DNA from: JAHFHB01 sp964393875
Lineage (GTDB): Bacteria; Omnitrophota; Omnitrophia; Omnitrophales; Aquincolibacteriaceae
Direction of reading: 5' to 3'
DNA: 11,329 bases
NCBI GenBank assembly: GCA_964393875.1
Contig: CAYMUZ010000088.1
Span: 1 to 11,329, forward strand
Below the pieces are notes generated by a model. That model was given only the letters and a program-made list of their open reading frames with translations. It was not told the DNA's origin and did not search any database. The position numbers were made by a program, and so were the translations under genes. Below, piece after piece: positions 1-7,018 of this stretch; position 1 is the first letter of the stretch; each line of letters starts with the position of its first letter.

Positions 1-809
1 CTTACATCAAGAAATTTCGCGGTAAAGAAGTCTTAATCAAATATGGCGGCGCAGCCATGGCGAGTGCAGAGATCCGTTCCAATATTCTGCACGACCTGGT
101 CTTTATGAGTTATATCGGGATGAAGCCCGTCTTGATTCATGGCGGCGGACACCTCATTACAAAGAATCTTGCGGCGCGAGGAATTGAAAGCCGGTTTGTC
201 GACGGCCTTCGAGTGACGGACAAGGACAGCATCAGTATTGTTTCAGACACGCTGGCCGATATCAATAAAGAGATTGTGCACGATATCAATAAGTTTGGAG
301 CTCGTGCGATCGGGCTTTCCGGGCACGATGCTGAGATTTTACATGTCGTCAAACATCAGGCCAGCGGCGATGTGGGCTATGTGGGGGATGTGGATGCAGT
401 CAATGTGCATCCCCTGAAAGAACTTACTGAGTTTAACATCATTCCCGTCATTTATGGTTTGGGCTATGATGACAGCGGCGAAACTTACAACGTGAATGCG
501 GATGATGCGGCGGCCAGCATCGCCGCAGCGATGGGCGTGCAAAAGATGATGGTGCTCACGAACGTGCGGGGTATCCTGCGTGACGCTGCGGACGAAAACT
601 CTTTGATTTCCTCACTGCATATTGATGAAGTGCAAAGTTTAATCGATCAGAAAATTATCTCCGGTGGCATGATTCCCAAAGTGAAGGCCGGTATCACGGC
701 CCTGCGTGGGGGTGTCAGGAAAACACATATTATCGATGGGCGCATTCCGCATTCCCTGCTGATTGAAATTTTCACCGATAAGGGAATTGGAACCGAAATT
801 TACCTGTAA
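1..809 (+). CDS. argB: Acetylglutamate kinase, 5' end cut by window edge
   Basis: This enzyme phosphorylates N-acetylglutamate with ATP, the second step of arginine synthesis, in the cytoplasm. The reading frame is already open at base 3 (Tyr-Ile-Lys-Lys-Phe), so the true start lies upstream; the ATG at 57 falls inside the conserved KYGGxAM motif and is not the start. Amino-acid kinase fold motifs appear in order: KYGGAAM (phosphate-binding Lys), IHGGG, DGLRVTD, INKEIV, NADDAA near the substrate and ATP sites, LTNVRGIL, GGMIPKV, and a C-terminal IDGRIPH...GIGT. About 269 residues are visible, so perhaps 15-30 are missing. Compared with common bacterial versions it has GLSGHD where GxxGKD is usual, ADINKE where GKxNKE is usual, and Asn in LTNV where LTDV is usual. 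Its stop lies 17 bases before argD, so the two are very likely cotranscribed. Identification is firm; feedback sensitivity to arginine cannot be judged without the N-terminal helix. Confidence 0.96.
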   Translation, partial: YIKKFRGKEVLIKYGGAAMASAEIRSNILHDLVFMSYIGMKPVLIHGGGHLITKNLAARGIESRFVDGLRVTDKDSISIVSDTLADINKEIVHDINKFGARAIGLSGHDAEILHVVKHQASGDVGYVGDVDAVNVHPLKELTEFNIIPVIYGLGYDDSGETYNVNADDAAASIAAAMGVQKMMVLTNVRGILRDAADENSLISSLHIDEVQSLIDQKIISGGMIPKVKAGITALRGGVRKTHIIDGRIPHSLLIEIFTDKGIGTEIYL

Positions 810-826
810 AACCAGCCCCGTATTCC

Positions 827-2014
827 ATGAAAACCAAAGACGTTCAAACCCTTTACGCCAAATATCTTCTCCCCACCTACCGCCAAAATGACATTTGCCT
901 CGTCAAGGGCAAGGGGTCGCGCGTGTGGAGCCTTGAAGGGAAGGCCTACCTGGATTTTTTCCCCGGCTGGGGCGTGTCGGGGCTGGGGCATTGCCATCCC
1001 GCGGTTCTGAATGCGATTCGGTACCAATCCCGTAAGATCCTGCATATTTCCAACAATTTTTTAAACATCCGGCAGGCCGAGCTTGCACGTGAAATCGTCA
1101 AACATAGTTTCCCAGGCAAGGTTTTTTTTAGTAACAGCGGCGCTGAGGCAACGGACGGCGCCGTGAAGTTTGCCCGCAAATGGGGAGCCTCGTCTGGCCA
1201 GTTTGAAATTATTACCCTTAAAAAATCTTTTCACGGTAGAACCTTTGGCGGCATCGCGGCGACAGGACAAGACAAAGTCAAAGAAGGTTTTTCGCCGATG
1301 CTGGAAGGGTTCCGCTATGCCGAAATGAACGATCTTGATTCGGTGCGAGCACAGGTGAGCGGAAAAACCGCCGCTATTTTTCTGGAGCCCGTCCAGGGAG
1401 AAGGTGGGTTGGCCACTGCCACGCAAGAGTTCATGCGGGGATTACGGCGCCTTTGCGATGAAAAGAAATTGCTTCTCATGCTCGATGAGGTTCAAACCTG
1501 CATGGGGCGTACCGGTCAAATGTTCGCTTTTCAGCATTACGGCATTGAGCCGGATGTGATGACGCTGGCCAAATCGCTGGGTGCGGGTGTTCCCATTGGC
1601 GCTTTTGTAGTGCACAATCGTGTGGCCGGATCGGTGCTGGGGCCGGGTTCCCACGGCAGTACCTACGGCGGCAATCCTCTGGTGTGCGCGGCGGCGCTGG
1701 CGGTGTTTAAAGCGATTCGAAAGAGCGGTCTGCTTGAGCGGGCGCGTCGGATGGGGGAGCATCTCGGTGCTGGGCTGGAGGATCTTCGCAGCCGCCACTC
1801 CGTGATTCAGGAAGTTCGCGGGTTGGCGTTGATGCGCGGATTGTCTTTGTCGGTGCCCGGCGCCCCCATTGTGGAAAAAGCCGCGGCGAGAGGCCTTTTG
1901 ATTAATTGTACACAAGAGACGGTGCTCAGAATTTTACCGGCGTTGATCGTGACCAAACGGCAGATTGATCAGGCCCTCAAGATTTTGGACCATGTCTTTT
2001 TGGAAAGCAGGTAA
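827..2014 (+). CDS. argD: Acetylornithine aminotransferase
   Basis: This PLP-dependent class III aminotransferase converts N-acetylglutamate semialdehyde to N-acetylornithine using glutamate. It often doubles as succinyl-diaminopimelate aminotransferase in lysine synthesis, which may matter here because lysA is in the same run. The 395 residues match the family length. Visible motifs are LGHCHP near residue 60, FSNSGAEA (PLP phosphate binding), SFHGRT, EPVQGEGG, LDEVQTCMGRTG with Asp220 and Gln223 at the cofactor, LAKSLGAGVPIGA with Lys249 as the expected Schiff-base lysine, and STYGGNPL. The start at 827 gives the usual N-terminus (a short helix with LYAKY before LPTY). There is no good Shine-Dalgarno sequence in the 17-base gap after argB, so translational coupling is likely. 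It ends 4 bases before argF. The position between argB and argF favours ArgD over other class III aminotransferases. Confidence 0.96.
   Translation: MKTKDVQTLYAKYLLPTYRQNDICLVKGKGSRVWSLEGKAYLDFFPGWGVSGLGHCHPAVLNAIRYQSRKILHISNNFLNIRQAELAREIVKHSFPGKVFFSNSGAEATDGAVKFARKWGASSGQFEIITLKKSFHGRTFGGIAATGQDKVKEGFSPMLEGFRYAEMNDLDSVRAQVSGKTAAIFLEPVQGEGGLATATQEFMRGLRRLCDEKKLLLMLDEVQTCMGRTGQMFAFQHYGIEPDVMTLAKSLGAGVPIGAFVVHNRVAGSVLGPGSHGSTYGGNPLVCAAALAVFKAIRKSGLLERARRMGEHLGAGLEDLRSRHSVIQEVRGLALMRGLSLSVPGAPIVEKAAARGLLINCTQETVLRILPALIVTKRQIDQALKILDHVFLESR
2009..2011 (+). promoter_or_regulatory. Ribosome binding site for argF
   Basis: An AGG core within AGCAGG sits 7 bases before the ATG at 2019 and overlaps the end of argD. 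It decides the argF start. The longer in-frame option from 1965 would add an 18-residue tail that reads as the end of argD in another frame and resembles no OTC N-terminus. Confidence 0.55.
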
Positions 2015-2018
2015 GAAA

Positions 2019-2936
2019 ATGAAAGATTTAATCTCAATTGCGGATTTAACGGCGGTGGATCTTCGAAAAATTCTCAAGCTTGCCGCGAGTGTCAAAAAGA
2101 ATCCAGATCGGTTCCGCACGGCCTTTCAGGGAGAAAAGATAGGGCTCATTTTTGAGAAGCCGTCGACGCGCACATGGGTTTCTTTTGACGCAGGCATTTA
2201 TTCGATGGGTGGCAGTGCAATTTATCTCGGGCCCGACGATATTAAGCTCGGAGTACGCGAAGAAGTTCGTGACGTGGCGCGTGTGCTGGATCGCTATTTG
2301 GCTGGCATTGTGTTGCGAACGTTTGCGCATGATACCCTCACCAAGTTTCAGCAATTTTTCACCAAGCCGGTGATCAACGGACTCAGTGATTTTGAACACC
2401 CTTGCCAGGCGCTGGCGGATTACATGACAATTTCGGAAAAGTTTGGCCCCAAAGCAGATCCTCTTGTGGTGTACGTGGGCGATGGCAATAACGTGTTGCA
2501 TTCGCTGCTGCTGCTGGCCGCGCAGCTTGGCGGCCGTTTTCGTTATGCGACGCCTAGAAACTTTGGACCCGCAAAAGAGGTGCTCGAACAAGCTTTGGCG
2601 ATTGCAAAAAAAACAGGGGCGCGCATTGAAGGTTTCTACGAGCCCCTCAAGGCTGTTGGCGGAGCGGATGTCGTGTATACCGATGTGTGGGTGAGCATGG
2701 GCGAGGAACACCTGCACAAGAAAAAACTCAAAGCGTTTCGCGGAATGCAGGTTAATCGCGAGTTGTTGTTGTGTGCAAAAAAAACCGCGATTGTGATGCA
2801 CTGTCTGCCCGCACACCGTGGTGAAGAGATTACCGAAGACGTTATGGAAAGTGCGCAGTCGGTAGTCTTTGATCAGGCGGAAAATCGTTTACACGCCCAA
2901 AAAGCCGTTCTTTTGTATTTGAGCCGCAAGGCATGA
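2019..2936 (+). CDS. argF: Ornithine carbamoyltransferase
   Basis: This enzyme transfers the carbamoyl group of carbamoyl phosphate to ornithine, giving citrulline. From the ATG at 2019 it is 305 residues, typical for the family, and opens with the usual MKDLISIADLT-type helix. The carbamoyl-phosphate domain carries STRT at residues 49-52 and HPCQ at 127-130. The ornithine domain carries DVWVSMG at 222-228 (the SMG loop) and HCLPAHRGEE with Cys262 and Arg267. The SMG loop and HCLPAHR favour ornithine over the acetylornithine, putrescine or aspartate transcarbamylases. One oddity is that the fifth position of the usual STRTR motif is Trp53 (TGG codon), so the motif reads STRTW. The PROSITE-type core FxKxSTRT is intact, so the enzyme is probably active. 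It lies 4 bases after argD and 144 bases before argG, a gap containing palindromes. Confidence 0.95.
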   Translation: MKDLISIADLTAVDLRKILKLAASVKKNPDRFRTAFQGEKIGLIFEKPSTRTWVSFDAGIYSMGGSAIYLGPDDIKLGVREEVRDVARVLDRYLAGIVLRTFAHDTLTKFQQFFTKPVINGLSDFEHPCQALADYMTISEKFGPKADPLVVYVGDGNNVLHSLLLLAAQLGGRFRYATPRNFGPAKEVLEQALAIAKKTGARIEGFYEPLKAVGGADVVYTDVWVSMGEEHLHKKKLKAFRGMQVNRELLLCAKKTAIVMHCLPAHRGEEITEDVMESAQSVVFDQAENRLHAQKAVLLYLSRKA

Positions 2937-2939
2937 ACC

Positions 2940-2961
2940 ATAAGGGGACTTGTCCCCCTAT
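2940..2961. repeat. Short palindrome, GGGGAC-TT-GTCCCC core
   Basis: A 6-bp perfect inverted repeat (2944-2949 with 2952-2957, 2-base centre) is flanked by one A/C mismatch and then ATA/TAT, giving a 22-base near-palindrome just after the argF stop. There is no T-run after it, so it is not a standard terminator. It may be half of a repeat unit with the next palindrome. Confidence 0.6.
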
Positions 2962-2978
2962 GAAACAACGATAGAGTT

Positions 2979-3022
2979 GTAGGGACAATTCCTGCCACAC
3001 AGAAGGCGGGAGTTGCCCCTAC
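2979..3022 (+). repeat. Long imperfect hairpin, REP/MITE-like, in argF-argG gap
   Basis: The 18-base arms 2979-2996 and 3005-3022 pair around an 8-base loop (2997-3004). As + strand RNA there are 15 Watson-Crick pairs, two G-U wobbles and one A-C mismatch. The outer ends read GTAGGG and CCCCTAC. No T-run follows, so intrinsic termination is unlikely. The style resembles dispersed palindromic repeats of environmental bacteria, but only one copy is visible here, so calling it a repeat family is inference. It could instead stabilise the argF 3' end or tune argG expression. Confidence 0.6.
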
Positions 3023-3067
3023 GCGTGCAATTCTATTTCTGACGCAATCGGTTGCTTAAAAATGAAT

Positions 3068-3074
3068 AGAGGAG
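3068..3074 (+). promoter_or_regulatory. Strong ribosome binding site for argG
   Basis: AGAGGAG lies 6 bases before the ATG at 3081. It is the clearest Shine-Dalgarno sequence in the amino-acid operon and fixes the argG start. I see no convincing -35/-10 pair in the 144-base gap upstream, so argG is probably read from the same transcript as argF. Confidence 0.75.
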
Positions 3075-3080
3075 TCAACA

Positions 3081-4265
3081 ATGAAAAAAGTAGTGCTGGC
3101 GTTTTCAGGGGGGCTTGACACCTCTTGTGCGGTGAAGTGGATTCAGGACAAGTACGGTTTAGAGGTCATCTGTTACTGCGCGTTTATCGGAGAAGTCAAA
3201 GATAAGAATCTTCTGCGAAGAAAAGCCATGGCGGGCGGCGCATCCAAAATTTATGTAGAAGACCTGAAGGCAGAGTTTGCCAGTGATTTTTTAATTCCTG
3301 CGCTTTGGGCGCATGCCCGTTATGAGGGCGGTTATCCGCTCGCGACTGCGCTGGGTCGGCCGATGATCGCGCAGCATCTGGTGCAAACGGCTGAAAAAGA
3401 AAAAGCGGAGTATGTGGCCCACGGTTGCACCGGCAAGGGGAATGATCAAGTTCGAATTGAAGTCGGGGTTCGCACGCTCAATCCGTCTCTGAAAATTATA
3501 GCGCCCTTGCGTGAGTGGGAATTTAAAACGCGCGAAGAAGAGATTGAATATGCACGTAAAAACAAGATTCCCGTGGATGCTACCAAAGCAAGCCCTTACT
3601 CGATTGATAAAAACATCTGGGGAATTGCCATTGAAGCCGGCATTCTGGAAGATGCCTGGCGTGAACCGCCTGAGGATGCGTATGTCATGACGCGCGGCCT
3701 CGACAAAGTGCCCACCAAACGGCGCTACGTGGTGGTGGAATTTGAAAACGGTGTGCCCGTGAAAGTCGACGGCGTGCGCAAGCCGCTGGTGGCTTTGATC
3801 GAGCACCTCAATGAGGTCGCAGGCGCTTATGGCGTAGGGCGCTTTGATCAAATTGAAAATCGCTTAGTCGGCATCAAGAGCCGTGAGGTCTATGAAGCTC
3901 CTGCGGCGCATCTTTTGATCACTGCGCACAACGAACTCGAGAACCTGGTGATGGACCGCGAGTTCCTGCACTACAAAAAGCTGCTTTCTGAGAAATATGC
4001 GGAAATGGTGTATTATGGACTCTGGTTTTCGCCGCTCAAGCAGGCGTTGGATGCCTTTTTTGCCAACAACCAGAAACGGGTGACGGGCAAGATTCGGCTT
4101 AAACTGGATCGGGGGCATTGTACGCCGGTGGGGCGCCAGTCCAAATATTCTCTGTACTCTGAAAAGCTCGCGACCTATTCCAAGGGCGATGCTTTTGACC
4201 GCGATATGGCGGCGGGCTTTCTCAAACTTTGGGGCCTTCCGTATGAGGGCATGTCCCAGCGCTAG
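3081..4265 (+). CDS. argG: Argininosuccinate synthase
   Basis: This enzyme joins citrulline and aspartate using ATP (to AMP and pyrophosphate), forming argininosuccinate. It is 394 residues, matching the usual length of about 400. The N-terminal ATP pyrophosphatase loop is AFSGGLDTS, with SGGLDTS at residues 9-15. Further motifs are YEGGYPLATALGRPMIA, HGCTGKGNDQVR (ATP and citrulline/aspartate contacts), SPYSIDKNIWG, EDAWREPPEDAY, and the C-terminal VYYGLWFSP and KLDRG segments of the oligomerisation region. The N-terminus starts directly with the first beta strand, as expected. It follows a 144-base gap with palindromes and precedes argH by 58 bases, so it is less tightly packed than the rest of the operon. 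Its TAG stop lies in the loop of a small perfect hairpin. Confidence 0.97.
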   Translation: MKKVVLAFSGGLDTSCAVKWIQDKYGLEVICYCAFIGEVKDKNLLRRKAMAGGASKIYVEDLKAEFASDFLIPALWAHARYEGGYPLATALGRPMIAQHLVQTAEKEKAEYVAHGCTGKGNDQVRIEVGVRTLNPSLKIIAPLREWEFKTREEEIEYARKNKIPVDATKASPYSIDKNIWGIAIEAGILEDAWREPPEDAYVMTRGLDKVPTKRRYVVVEFENGVPVKVDGVRKPLVALIEHLNEVAGAYGVGRFDQIENRLVGIKSREVYEAPAAHLLITAHNELENLVMDREFLHYKKLLSEKYAEMVYYGLWFSPLKQALDAFFANNQKRVTGKIRLKLDRGHCTPVGRQSKYSLYSEKLATYSKGDAFDRDMAAGFLKLWGLPYEGMSQR

Positions 4266-4272
4266 TGCGCTG
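4257..4272 (+). other. Small hairpin with the argG stop codon in its loop
   Basis: CAGCGC (4257-4262) pairs perfectly with GCGCTG (4267-4272) around TAGT, whose first three bases are the argG stop codon. No T-run follows. It may be chance or an mRNA-processing or stability element. Confidence 0.5.
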
Positions 4273-4283
4273 TGACTATAAGC

Positions 4284-4308
4284 AATTCAAAACTTGACGT
4301 TTTGAATT
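4284..4308. other. Perfect 10-bp inverted repeat before argH, candidate operator or mRNA hairpin
   Basis: AATTCAAAAC (4284-4293) and GTTTTGAATT (4299-4308) are exact reverse complements separated by 5 bases. The repeat ends 2 bases before the argH ribosome binding region (AGGGA, 4311-4315). The arms contain ATTCA and TGAAT, the elements of an ARG box, but in the outward order (ATTCA...TGAAT) rather than TGAAT...ATTCA, so I do not call it an ArgR site. It could bind a dimeric regulator as DNA, or fold next to the argH ribosome binding site as RNA. Confidence 0.55.
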
Positions 4309-4323
4309 AAAGGGAATTCAGAA

Positions 4324-5715
4324 ATGAAAAAACTCTGGGGCGGGCGTTTTAAAAAAGAAGCCGATCAGCGATTAAAAGAGTTCAGCTATTCGTTTTTGGT
4401 GGATGGCAAACTTCTGAGGGCTGAGCTGCGCGTGAATCGGGCTTACGCCGAAATGCTGGCCCGCATCCGGTTAATCACACGCAAAGAATGCGATGCGCTG
4501 CTCAAAGCGCTTTCCTCCATTGAAAAGGCCTGGAAGCCCGGGGATGCCTGCCGTCTTCATCACACCGTAGAAGACGTGCATACCTTTTTACAGCAAGAGC
4601 TGGAACGGCGCGCGGGTGCGGTCGGAAAGAAAATTCATACGGCCCGCAGCCGCAACGATCTTGTGGTTACCTCGACACTTCTCTATCTGCGCGAGACGCT
4701 GGATGGGCTGAAAGAAAATGTCAGGGACATGCAGCGTGCCCTTGTGGGGTGCGCGGTGAGAGAGCCTCAAGTGGTGATTCCCGGGTTTACGCATTTACGC
4801 AAAGCCCAGCCCGTGCTTTTGGCGCATCATTTGCTGGCCTATGTGGAAATGTTTGAAGAGGATCTTGGCCGGCTTGGCGATGCCCGCCGTCGTATGAATG
4901 TGCTGCCGCTTGGTTCTGGTTCTATCGCTGGTTCGACACTGCCTGTCGATCGGGCCTTTTTGGCACGCAAGCTTGGTTTCGAAAAAGTTTCGCCTAACAG
5001 CATGGCGAGTGTGAGTGATCGTGCCTTTGCCGCTGAGATTCTCTCAGGGCTTGCGATTCTCTGGATGCATCTTTCCAGAATGGCCGAAGACTTTGTGCTG
5101 TGGAACTCTGAGCCCTTTTCTTTCGTGGAGTTAGATGATGCGTTTGCGACGGGGTCAAGTTTGATGCCGCAGAAAAAAAATCCGGATGTCTTTGAATTGG
5201 TGCGTGGGCGAAGCGGCGTCATCTTCGGGCATCTTATGGCGATTCTGACCATGCAAAAGGGGCTTCCCCTGTCTTATAACCGCGATCTTCAGGAAGACAA
5301 ACCCGGGCTTTTTGATGCGCTGCGTAAAACACGTTTGGCGCTCGAAGTGCTTGAGGGAGCCCTCTCGACGTGTTCATTTAACCGTGAAGCCATGACCCGG
5401 GCGGTTCAAGATGATGGTTTGTATGCCACGGATGTGCTTGAGTATCTTGTGCGTAAGGGCACTCCGTTTGCCGAAGCCCATGAAACGGTCGGTAAGGTTG
5501 TTGGGCATGCTCTCCAGCAGGGGCGGGCTATGCGCCATTTGACTTTGGGGGCTTGGAAGAAATTTTCTGTGAAGTTTGAAGCGGATATCTTTGGGCTGTT
5601 TGATCCGCTCAAGTCGGTTTCTGCCAAAAAAACAGTGGGCAGCCCCAACCCGATGTTCGTGCGGCAGGAAATTCGGCGGTGGCAAAGTGTGCTTGGCAAG
5701 GCAAAAAGGAAGTAA
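4324..5715 (+). CDS. argH: Argininosuccinate lyase
   Basis: This enzyme cleaves argininosuccinate to arginine and fumarate, the last arginine step. It is 463 residues, typical for the fumarase/aspartase superfamily member. It opens with KKLWGGRF, the standard ArgH N-terminus, which fixes the start; AGGGA at 4311-4315 serves as ribosome binding site. Motifs in order are EDVHTFLQ, HTARSRND, THLRKAQP with His157, LGSGSIAGSTLP, and the signature GSSLMPQKKNP at residues 277-287, containing the catalytic serine loop. The C-terminal domain has ATDVLEYLVRKG. All key elements are present, so it should be active. Its stop is 3 bases before lysA, tying arginine and lysine synthesis in one transcript. 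Confidence 0.97.
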   Translation: MKKLWGGRFKKEADQRLKEFSYSFLVDGKLLRAELRVNRAYAEMLARIRLITRKECDALLKALSSIEKAWKPGDACRLHHTVEDVHTFLQQELERRAGAVGKKIHTARSRNDLVVTSTLLYLRETLDGLKENVRDMQRALVGCAVREPQVVIPGFTHLRKAQPVLLAHHLLAYVEMFEEDLGRLGDARRRMNVLPLGSGSIAGSTLPVDRAFLARKLGFEKVSPNSMASVSDRAFAAEILSGLAILWMHLSRMAEDFVLWNSEPFSFVELDDAFATGSSLMPQKKNPDVFELVRGRSGVIFGHLMAILTMQKGLPLSYNRDLQEDKPGLFDALRKTRLALEVLEGALSTCSFNREAMTRAVQDDGLYATDVLEYLVRKGTPFAEAHETVGKVVGHALQQGRAMRHLTLGAWKKFSVKFEADIFGLFDPLKSVSAKKTVGSPNPMFVRQEIRRWQSVLGKAKRK

Positions 5716-5718
5716 CGG

Positions 5719-6984
5719 ATGCACGATTTTAAGTACAAGGGCAATGAACTTTATTGTGAAAAGGTGAAGGTCTCCGATATCGTGAAGCAAACCGGCACGC
5801 CGGTTTACATTTACAGCTATAAGACTTTCACCGACCACCTGAGCAAATTGCAAAAAGCCTTTCGAGCGGTTCAGCCGCTGATTTGTTACAGCATGAAAGC
5901 CAATTCCAGCCTGGCGATTCTAAAATCTCTTGTGGCCCGCGGGTCGGGTCTCGACATTGTTTCCGGCGGCGAGCTCTATCGCGCTAAAAAAGTAGGGTGT
6001 CCAGGAGAGAAAATTGTGTTTGCGGGCGTCGGTAAAACGGAAACCGAAATTGCCGATGCTCTGCGCTATGGCATTTTATTTTTCAATGTCGAATCATTGC
6101 CGGAACTCGAAAAGATTAATCAGGTCGCCGCCCGGCTTAAGAAAAAAGCGCGTGTTTCAATACGCATCAACCCGGCGGTTGATCCTCATACCCACCATCA
6201 TATTTCGACAGGGAAAAAGGAAAGCAAATTTGGAATCGACATGGCGCTGGCGGAAACGATTTTCGCGGCCGCCCGTAAGTATCCGGCGATTTCTTTTTGC
6301 GCGATTCACTGCCATATTGGGTCGCAGATCGTCTCGGGGGGCCCCTTTGTCGAGGCTTTTGTCAAGGTGTTGAGCTTTGTGGATCACATTGAGAAAAAAT
6401 ACAGGGTGACGATGGAGTATCTCAATTTGGGTGGAGGGTTGGGGGCCGTGTACAAAAACGAAAATCCACAGACGGCGGATCAGTACGCGAAGAAAATACT
6501 CCCTCTCTTCAAAGGAAGAAAATTTAAGCTTGTTTTTGAACCGGGCCGCTTTATTTCGGCCAACGGCGGAATTCTCGTCAGTGAAGTTCTTTACGTCAAA
6601 AGAACTCAGGTGAAAAATTTTGCCATTGTGGATGCGGCTATGAATGATTTAATTCGCCCATCGCTTTACGAGGCATACCACGATATCTGGCCGCTTGCCA
6701 AGCATCGCCGCCGGCCGAAAGAGATTTATGACGTGGTAGGTCCGATCTGTGAGTCGGGCGATGTGCTTGCCCGTGAACGCTTGCTTGAGAAACTCGAGCC
6801 GCAAGAAAAAATTGCGGTGATGTCGGCTGGCGCTTATGGGTATGTGATGGCCTCCAACTACAACTCCCGGCCACGGATTCCTGAGGTGCTGGTGCGGGGC
6901 GGTCAGTTTGAAGTGGTGAAACCGCGTGAGACCGTTGCTCAGCTTGTGCAAGGCGAGACCCTTCCGGCCATTGCATCGAAATAA
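5719..6984 (+). CDS. lysA: Diaminopimelate decarboxylase
   Basis: This enzyme decarboxylates meso-diaminopimelate to lysine, the last lysine step, using PLP. It is 421 residues, the usual length. It has the fold III alanine-racemase-like barrel: YSMKAN with Lys60 as the PLP lysine, SGGELYRA, HIGSQI at 199-204, LGGGLG near 237-242, and EPGRF at 274-278. The C-terminal domain has MNDLIRPSLYEAYHD, then CES at 344-346 with the catalytic Cys from the partner subunit, and GAYGYVMASNYN. These match DAP decarboxylase rather than ornithine/arginine decarboxylases of the same fold. The start at 5719 has AAGGA upstream inside the argH end and a 3-base gap, so it is translated with argH. It appears to be the last gene of the amino-acid operon, since a 95-base gap follows. 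Confidence 0.96.
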   Translation: MHDFKYKGNELYCEKVKVSDIVKQTGTPVYIYSYKTFTDHLSKLQKAFRAVQPLICYSMKANSSLAILKSLVARGSGLDIVSGGELYRAKKVGCPGEKIVFAGVGKTETEIADALRYGILFFNVESLPELEKINQVAARLKKKARVSIRINPAVDPHTHHHISTGKKESKFGIDMALAETIFAAARKYPAISFCAIHCHIGSQIVSGGPFVEAFVKVLSFVDHIEKKYRVTMEYLNLGGGLGAVYKNENPQTADQYAKKILPLFKGRKFKLVFEPGRFISANGGILVSEVLYVKRTQVKNFAIVDAAMNDLIRPSLYEAYHDIWPLAKHRRRPKEIYDVVGPICESGDVLARERLLEKLEPQEKIAVMSAGAYGYVMASNYNSRPRIPEVLVRGGQFEVVKPRETVAQLVQGETLPAIASK

Positions 6985-7018
6985 TTTTAGTCATACCCGC
7001 ATAGGCTGCCCGTGATTC

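Noticed and set aside
57..809. ATG at 57 as the start of argB
   Set aside because: The frame is open upstream with conserved NAGK residues (including the Lys of KYGG), so the gene is cut by the window edge rather than starting here.
1442..1915. A 157-codon open frame on the - strand opposite argD
   Set aside because: It is antisense to the conserved PLP-binding part of argD and its composition is typical of a shadow frame.
1965..2018. An earlier argF start overlapping argD
   Set aside because: The extra residues do not resemble an OTC N-terminus, and the ATG at 2019 has an AGG at proper spacing.
2046..2816. A 256-codon open frame on the - strand opposite argF
   Set aside because: It lies wholly within argF, which has all OTC signatures, and its translation is rich in His, Arg and Cys without any recognisable domain. 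It is a shadow frame.
2940..3022. Intrinsic terminator between argF and argG
   Set aside because: The stems are good but neither is followed by a T-run on either plausible side, so termination is not supported.
3597..3635. Ser-to-Ala change in the argG WGIAIE segment (WGRSIE is common) as a sign of altered citrulline binding
   Set aside because: I cannot recall the family variation well enough to say it is unusual, and the neighbouring motifs are intact.
3291..3851. A 186-codon open frame on the - strand opposite argG
   Set aside because: It is antisense to a fully conserved gene, has no recognisable motif and no ribosome binding context of note.
4284..4308. Standard ARG box for ArgR/AhrC
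   Set aside because: The TGAAT and ATTCA elements are in the reverse arrangement and further apart than in the 18-base consensus.
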